Source of the DNA: Candidatus Zixiibacteriota bacterium
Lineage (GTDB): Bacteria; Zixibacteria; MSB-5A5; GN15; FEB-12
Direction: 5' to 3'
Length of the DNA stretch: 64,000 nt
NCBI GenBank assembly: GCA_034003725.1
Contig: JAVEYB010000001.1
Location: 456,641 to 520,640, forward strand
The notes under the pieces: generated by a model
The model's input: the letters and a program-made list of their open reading frames with translations, nothing else
Database searches by the model: none
Told to the model about the DNA's origin: nothing
In this document: piece after piece, positions 62,648 to 64,000 of the stretch
Layout of the letters: the number at the start of each line of letters is the position of its first letter
Numbering within the stretch: position 1 is the first letter of the stretch
Translations under genes and position numbers: made by a program

Positions 62648-63331
62648 ATGAAAGACATTATGCTGAGCGTGCAGCGACGCTCGGACACCGGCAAGGGGGC
62701 GGCCCGCCAGGCCCGTCGCGAAGGGCGCATCTCCGCCGTTGTGTACGGCCCGGAGACCGATCCGATGAAAGTGTCGGTCGAGGAAGCGGTGCTGCGCGCG
62801 GCCCTGCGACAGGGCGGCCATTCCGCTCTTTACACCCTGAATGTCGACGGCGCTGAATCGAAGGTGGTGCTGCGCGAAGTGCAGCGCGACCCGGTGACCA
62901 GCCGCATAACCCATATCGATTTCCATGCCGTGCCAATGAACAAGCCGATCAACGTCTCGGTGCCGCTGCACTTCGTGGGTATCGCCCCGGGCGTCAAGAC
63001 CGGGGGCGGCATCATGCAGACGACCATGCGTGAAATCGAGATCTCCTGCCTGCCGGCCAATATCCCCGAGTATATCGAGGTTAATGTCGAGCAGCTGGAG
63101 ATTGGGGACGCCATCCACGTGTCGCAAATCAAGGTGGAAAACGCCGAGATTTTGACCGAGCCCGGACGGACCGCGGTGGTGATCTCCGCTCCGACCGTGA
63201 TCAAGTCGGCCACCGTTGGCGAGGGCGAAGAAGCGGCTGCAGCCGTCGCCGCCGAGGGCGCCGAGGGAGCCGAGGGCGAGGAAAAGGAAGGCGACGAAAA
63301 GAAGGACGAGAAGAAGAAAGACGAGAAGTAG
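62648..63331 (+). CDS. rplY: 50S ribosomal protein L25/general stress protein Ctc
   Basis: 227 residues. L25 N-terminal domain about 1-92, C-terminal TL5-type domain about 98-185 ('VPLHFVGIAPGVKTGGGIMQTTMREIEISCLP'), then a low-complexity Glu/Ala then Lys/Glu tail (about 195-227). Binds 5S rRNA. Start ATG 62648 with GGAGGA upstream. The order prs-ctc matches Firmicutes. A strong terminator follows. Confidence 0.95.
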   Translation: MKDIMLSVQRRSDTGKGAARQARREGRISAVVYGPETDPMKVSVEEAVLRAALRQGGHSALYTLNVDGAESKVVLREVQRDPVTSRITHIDFHAVPMNKPINVSVPLHFVGIAPGVKTGGGIMQTTMREIEISCLPANIPEYIEVNVEQLEIGDAIHVSQIKVENAEILTEPGRTAVVISAPTVIKSATVGEGEEAAAAVAAEGAEGAEGEEKEGDEKKDEKKKDEK

Positions 63332-63366
63332 AATTCGTTCTCTTGTCTGTCGGTTCGACTACAAAG

Positions 63367-63393
63367 CCGCCCGCCCTGCGGGCGGTTTTTTTT
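63367..63393 (+). terminator. Rho-independent terminator of prs-rplY
   Basis: CCGCCCGC (63367-63374) pairs with GCGGGCGG (63378-63385) around CCT, then T8 (63386-63393). 36 bases after the rplY stop. Confidence 0.95.
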
Positions 63394-63403
63394 GTGGGCG
63401 GGG

Positions 63404-63436
63404 GTGGTGCAGGAGGATGTACCACACGCACGAATC
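63404..63436. repeat. Short dispersed repeat, copy B
   Basis: GTGGTGCAGGAGGATGTACCACACGCACGAATC, nearly identical to copy A (40645-40677). It lies directly after the rplY terminator and before a perfect palindrome. Confidence 0.65.
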
Positions 63437-63441
63437 GATAG

Positions 63442-63461
63442 ATACCCGCGTGCGCGGGTAT
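63442..63461. repeat. Perfect palindrome ATACCCGC GTGC GCGGGTAT
   Basis: Eight-bp stem (63442-63449 with 63454-63461) and four-base loop. Its form resembles the 'ATTCCC...GGGAAT' intergenic palindromes such as Neisserial dRS3, but this is a single copy here, so the comparison is only by shape. Confidence 0.5.
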
Positions 63462-63552
63462 GACACGGTCTACCCTTGATTAGTACCCTGAGATCTCATT
63501 GGTGTTGATCATTTTCTGATAGCAGGTTCGAAGACGGACTCGCCGTACGGTT

Positions 63553-64000
63553 CTACATCATGTCCACCGGGTCGACATCAACGGCGATCGATACCGAGCC
63601 GGGCAGGCTGAACCGCGCCGACGCGTCCTCCCATTCCGTCAGCAATCGCACGAATTTCTGCATTCGGTCGGGGGCTATCCTGGCGATCAGGTGCTGTCTG
63701 AACTTCCCCCTGAGTCGCCGAAACGCGCACGGTGCGGGACCGAGAAGCGAAATGTCGATCGACCGCTGCTTCGCCAGCATATCGAGCTGGTCGCGAAAGC
63801 GGAGGGCGGACTCGATGACGGCCGTCTCGGCTGGCGATGAGAAGATGAAGTTCACCATCCGCACGAAGGGTGGGAAGTGAGCGTCCATCCGATCCTTTAT
63901 CTCCCGATCGTAAAAGGACTCATAGTCCTGCCGGGCGGCATCGGCCAGCAGCGGATGATCGGGGTAGTAAGTCTGGATCAGTACTTCGCCGGGATGAGTT
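63553..64000 (-). CDS. priA: Primosomal protein N' (PriA), C-terminal part only
   Basis: Partial: the frame is open to the window edge at 64000 and ends at 63553. The visible C-terminus reads 'THPGEVLIQTYYPDHPLLADAA', 'FYDREIKDRMDAHFPPFVRMVNFIFSS' and 'LLGPAPCAFRRLRGKFRQHLI', ending 'VSIAVDVDPVDMM', the C-terminal domain of the PriA replication-restart helicase. The helicase domain, zinc ribbon and N-terminus lie beyond the window. Convergent with rplY across the repeats. Confidence 0.93.
   Translation of the reverse strand, partial: THPGEVLIQTYYPDHPLLADAARQDYESFYDREIKDRMDAHFPPFVRMVNFIFSSPAETAVIESALRFRDQLDMLAKQRSIDISLLGPAPCAFRRLRGKFRQHLIARIAPDRMQKFVRLLTEWEDASARFSLPGSVSIAVDVDPVDMM

Noticed and set aside
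1-64000. CRISPR arrays, rRNA genes, transposases, integrases or toxin-antitoxin pairs
   Set aside because: I looked on both strands and found no repeat-spacer pattern, rRNA-like sequence or mobile-element protein.

Overview
The window is a GC-rich bacterial chromosome segment, densely coded, with no rRNA, CRISPR array, prophage or insertion sequence. Several secreted proteins end in the sorting-type C-terminus built on 'QNYPNPFNPST', which is typical of the FCB group. Together with an HtrA-rich envelope set, a bactofilin-like protein, many Cys-anchored lipoproteins, SpoVG and GerW homologues, this points to an uncultivated FCB-type lineage (candidate phylum Zixibacteria or a close relative). 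That placement is inference from gene content.

Layout. 0-10 kb: MscS and MscL channels, a DUF3078-like outer-membrane protein, a Ser/Thr kinase fused to a pseudokinase, a cohesin-like secreted protein, and two large paralogous secreted proteins with the FCB sorting tail. 9.8-16.7 kb: a minus-strand envelope module running from an ECF sigma factor through two DUF4097 beta-solenoid-like proteins around a bactofilin-like membrane protein to an active HtrA and a degenerate HtrA paralogue with two PDZ domains. 16.8-29.6 kb: mixed metabolic and accessory genes (SRPBCC, two transporter-type proteins, methyltransferase, 3-hydroxyisobutyrate dehydrogenase-like enzyme, DUF427, CDP-alcohol phosphatidyltransferase, HAD phosphatase, solute-binding protein), a decayed chemoreceptor, a BaiN-like flavoprotein, an enoyl-CoA hydratase and tRNA-Ser(UGA). 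29.7-34.4 kb: tandem lipoprotein paralogues, a beta-helix protein, a DUF4846-like protein and an AhpD-like protein.

34.9-47 kb is mostly conserved housekeeping on the minus strand: CYTH protein; yajC-def-fmt-rng; a pseudopilin with two small membrane/lipoprotein genes; DUF2953-GerW; and rpmE-DUF1385-prfA-(membrane protein)-prmC-nth, the translation termination cluster. 47-60 kb: methyltransferase, flavodoxin-like protein, ABC-F ATPase, BatA/VWA membrane protein and a TPR protein with a broken peptidase domain, all tightly packed; then comB-gcvT, fba and acnA. 60-64 kb: the plus-strand run ispE-spoVG-tRNA-Gln-prs-rplY, ending at a strong terminator and facing the 3' end of priA, which runs off the window.

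The parts most worth a second look are the sigma/DUF4097/bactofilin/HtrA/dead-HtrA module, the kinase-pseudokinase fusion, a 300-residue insertion in one of two secreted paralogues, the chemoreceptor remnant, and a short hairpin-bearing repeat present at 40.6 and 63.4 kb. No complete novel defence or mobile system was found.
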